A program made the position numbers and the translations under genes. Shown piece by piece: positions 5,642 through 6,565 of a stretch of DNA of 6,565 nucleotides. How positions within the stretch are numbered: position 1 is the stretch's first letter; each line of letters opens with the position of its first letter. The stretch spans positions 1-6,565 of the forward strand of contig CALUSZ010000030.1 of assembly GCA_944323495.1 (NCBI GenBank). The letters are read 5' to 3'. The notes beneath the pieces are model-generated. The model searched no databases. It worked only from the letters and a program-made list of their open reading frames with translations, and had not been told where the DNA came from. The stretch comes from Candidatus Gastranaerophilales bacterium (GTDB lineage: Bacteria > Cyanobacteriota > Vampirovibrionia > Gastranaerophilales > Gastranaerophilaceae).

Positions 5642-5836
5642 ATGCTAAACGGAATTTTAGAAAATGAAAATTTACTCACTATTAAAGAAGCCGCCGCAAT
5701 ATTTAAAACACAGGAAAGTACAGTTAGAAGCTGGATTAGGCGTAAAAATATACCACCTCAATTAATCTTCAAAATCGGCGGCGTTGTCAGAATAAGAAAA
5801 CCTTTATTAGAAAAATTTATTCTAGGGGAGTTATAA
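5642..5836 (+). CDS. xis: Excisionase-like MerR/HTH_17 DNA-binding protein
   Basis: This is a 64-residue protein made almost entirely of a winged helix-turn-helix of the excisionase (HTH_17) type: LLTIKEAAAIFKTQESTVRS, then WIRRKNIPP, then a short wing IGGVVRIRK and a last helix LLEKFI. It probably bends attachment-site DNA and steers the adjacent integrase towards excision. An upstream in-frame GTG at 5633 lies inside the AGGGGGTG Shine-Dalgarno (5628-5635), so the ATG at 5642 is the better start. The gene follows the winged-helix gene by 12 bases. Its stop codon sits in the loop of an intrinsic terminator. Small HTH_17 proteins can also be regulators, so excisionase is the likely but not certain role. 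Confidence 0.75.
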   Translation: MLNGILENENLLTIKEAAAIFKTQESTVRSWIRRKNIPPQLIFKIGGVVRIRKPLLEKFILGEL

Positions 5837-5849
5837 AACTCCCCTTTTT
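5824..5849 (+). terminator. Intrinsic terminator between xis and int
   Basis: The stem AGGGGAGTT (5824-5832) pairs perfectly with AACTCCCCT (5837-5845) around a four-base ATAA loop. The T-run extends to 5849. The last bases of the excisionase gene form the left arm, and its TAA stop falls in the loop. It should end most transcripts of the early operon, leaving integrase dependent on read-through. Confidence 0.85.
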
Positions 5850-5868
5850 ACAGAAAGGAGCAATCTAT

Positions 5869-6565
5869 ATGAGTGTTTACCAAAAGAAAAATGGTAAGTG
5901 GTATTGTCGTGGACAGGTTAATGACCAACGCTATCACAAACTCTGTGATGGTGCTAAAACTGAAAAAGAAGCTATTGCTTTAGAAGATGGCATAAGATAC
6001 CAACTACGACAAGTACAATTAGGACTTGTAAAAAAAGAAGAAGAAAAGAAAACGGTTTATACTGTAAAATTTATGCTGAATAAATATCTTGAATATTCTA
6101 GGGCGAATAAAAAATCCTATAAGACAGATTTGACATTTGCAACATTTTTTCTTGACTATTTCGGACAAAACAGGGATATTTTAATGATATTGCCGAGTGA
6201 CATAGAAAACATGAAATTAGAATTAAAATCACATAGAAATAAAAAAGGAGAATTTCTAAAAAATTCCTCTGTTAATAGGTATTATAGTGCTTTAAACAAG
6301 GCTTATAATGTTATGATAGAAAATGATTATATAGATTATAATCCATGCCGGAAAGTAAAAAAATATATTGAAGATAATGTAAGGAGTGTAGTATTACCAT
6401 TAAATGTACAAGAAGAATTTTTAAAGCTATTACCTAGTGATTTGCATAGAGTTATAGTATTAGTGGCTTTGCATACTGGTTTCCGCAAATCCAATGTGCT
6501 ACAACTACGGAAAGAGCAAGTTAATTTGGCAAAGAAATACATAAAACTTACAAAATCAGAAAACA
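5869..6565 (+). CDS. int: Tyrosine site-specific integrase, 5' part
   Basis: This open frame runs off the right edge with 232 residues visible and no stop. The N-terminus, MSVYQKKNGKWYCRG then RYHKLCDGAKTEKEAIALE, is an arm-type DNA-binding domain of the phage and ICE integrase kind. Residues about 64-165 form the helical core-binding domain. The catalytic domain starts near 175 and shows the first active-site arginine, Arg206, in HTGFRKSNVLQLR. The remaining catalytic Lys, His/Arg and Tyr positions lie outside the window. AAAGGAG (5854-5860) lies 8 bases before the ATG, immediately after the terminator. The gene directs integration and, with the neighbouring excisionase-like protein, excision. 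An attachment site is expected downstream, beyond the window. Confidence 0.92.
   Translation, partial: MSVYQKKNGKWYCRGQVNDQRYHKLCDGAKTEKEAIALEDGIRYQLRQVQLGLVKKEEEKKTVYTVKFMLNKYLEYSRANKKSYKTDLTFATFFLDYFGQNRDILMILPSDIENMKLELKSHRNKKGEFLKNSSVNRYYSALNKAYNVMIENDYIDYNPCRKVKKYIEDNVRSVVLPLNVQEEFLKLLPSDLHRVIVLVALHTGFRKSNVLQLRKEQVNLAKKYIKLTKSEN

Noticed and set aside
5784..5812. Possible integrase promoter inside xis beginning TTGTCA
   Set aside because: No good -10 lies at 16-18 bases, and any transcript would still have to cross the terminator at 5824-5849.
6336..6542. Minus-strand open frame within the integrase gene
   Set aside because: It is the antisense of a clear integrase catalytic region, with no binding site or recognisable motifs.
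1..6565. CRISPR array, tRNA, rRNA, transposase or toxin-antitoxin genes
   Set aside because: I saw no regularly spaced repeats, no tRNA-like cloverleaf, no rRNA sequence and no recognisable transposase or toxin motifs in the window.

Overview
The window is an AT-rich piece of a temperate mobile element, most likely a prophage. It carries a repressor and operator switch, an early recombination and replication operon, and an integration module that runs off the right edge. Codon choice is AT-rich, the code is standard (TAA, TGA and TAG all serve as stops), and most genes have strong AAAGGAG-type ribosome binding sites. That would fit a low-GC gut-type bacterium such as a Firmicute or another AT-rich lineage. 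No host marker gene is present, so the host cannot be named from this sequence.

Left part (1-1186): the 3' end of a small zinc-ribbon gene overlaps a second zinc-ribbon gene (115-537). That gene converges on and overlaps a leftward CI/LexA-type repressor (497-1186). The repressor has an N-terminal helix-turn-helix and a C-terminal S24 self-cleavage domain with a visible Cys-Gly cleavage pair and Ser/Lys dyad, which implies SOS induction.

Control region (1187-1494): two identical 18-bp palindromes, TGTCAATATGTATTGACA, are separated by 121 bp. The distal copy is the -35 element of both divergent promoters at once: one arm gives TTGACA leftward and the other gives TTGACA rightward, each with a good -10 at 17 bp. 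The proximal copy lies in the repressor's own leader, just before its Shine-Dalgarno. No cro-like gene is visible.

Early operon (1495-5836, all rightward, tightly packed, several overlaps): a small acidic protein, a YqaJ/lambda-type exonuclease, a 52-aa zinc ribbon, a RecT annealing protein, an SSB-like protein, a DnaB-type helicase, a small winged-helix protein and an excisionase-like protein. Exonuclease, RecT and SSB form a complete single-strand-annealing recombination set. The helicase adds fork unwinding, but no loader or clear initiator is seen.

Right part (5824-6565): a strong intrinsic terminator has the excisionase stop codon in its loop. It precedes a tyrosine integrase that is cut off by the window edge shortly after its first catalytic arginine. 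The attachment site would be expected beyond the right edge.

The parts are mostly familiar prophage components. The least ordinary features are the shared-operator divergent promoter, an in-frame A AAA AAG slippery heptamer that could fuse the zinc ribbon to RecT by -1 frameshifting, and the terminator wrapped around the excisionase stop codon.
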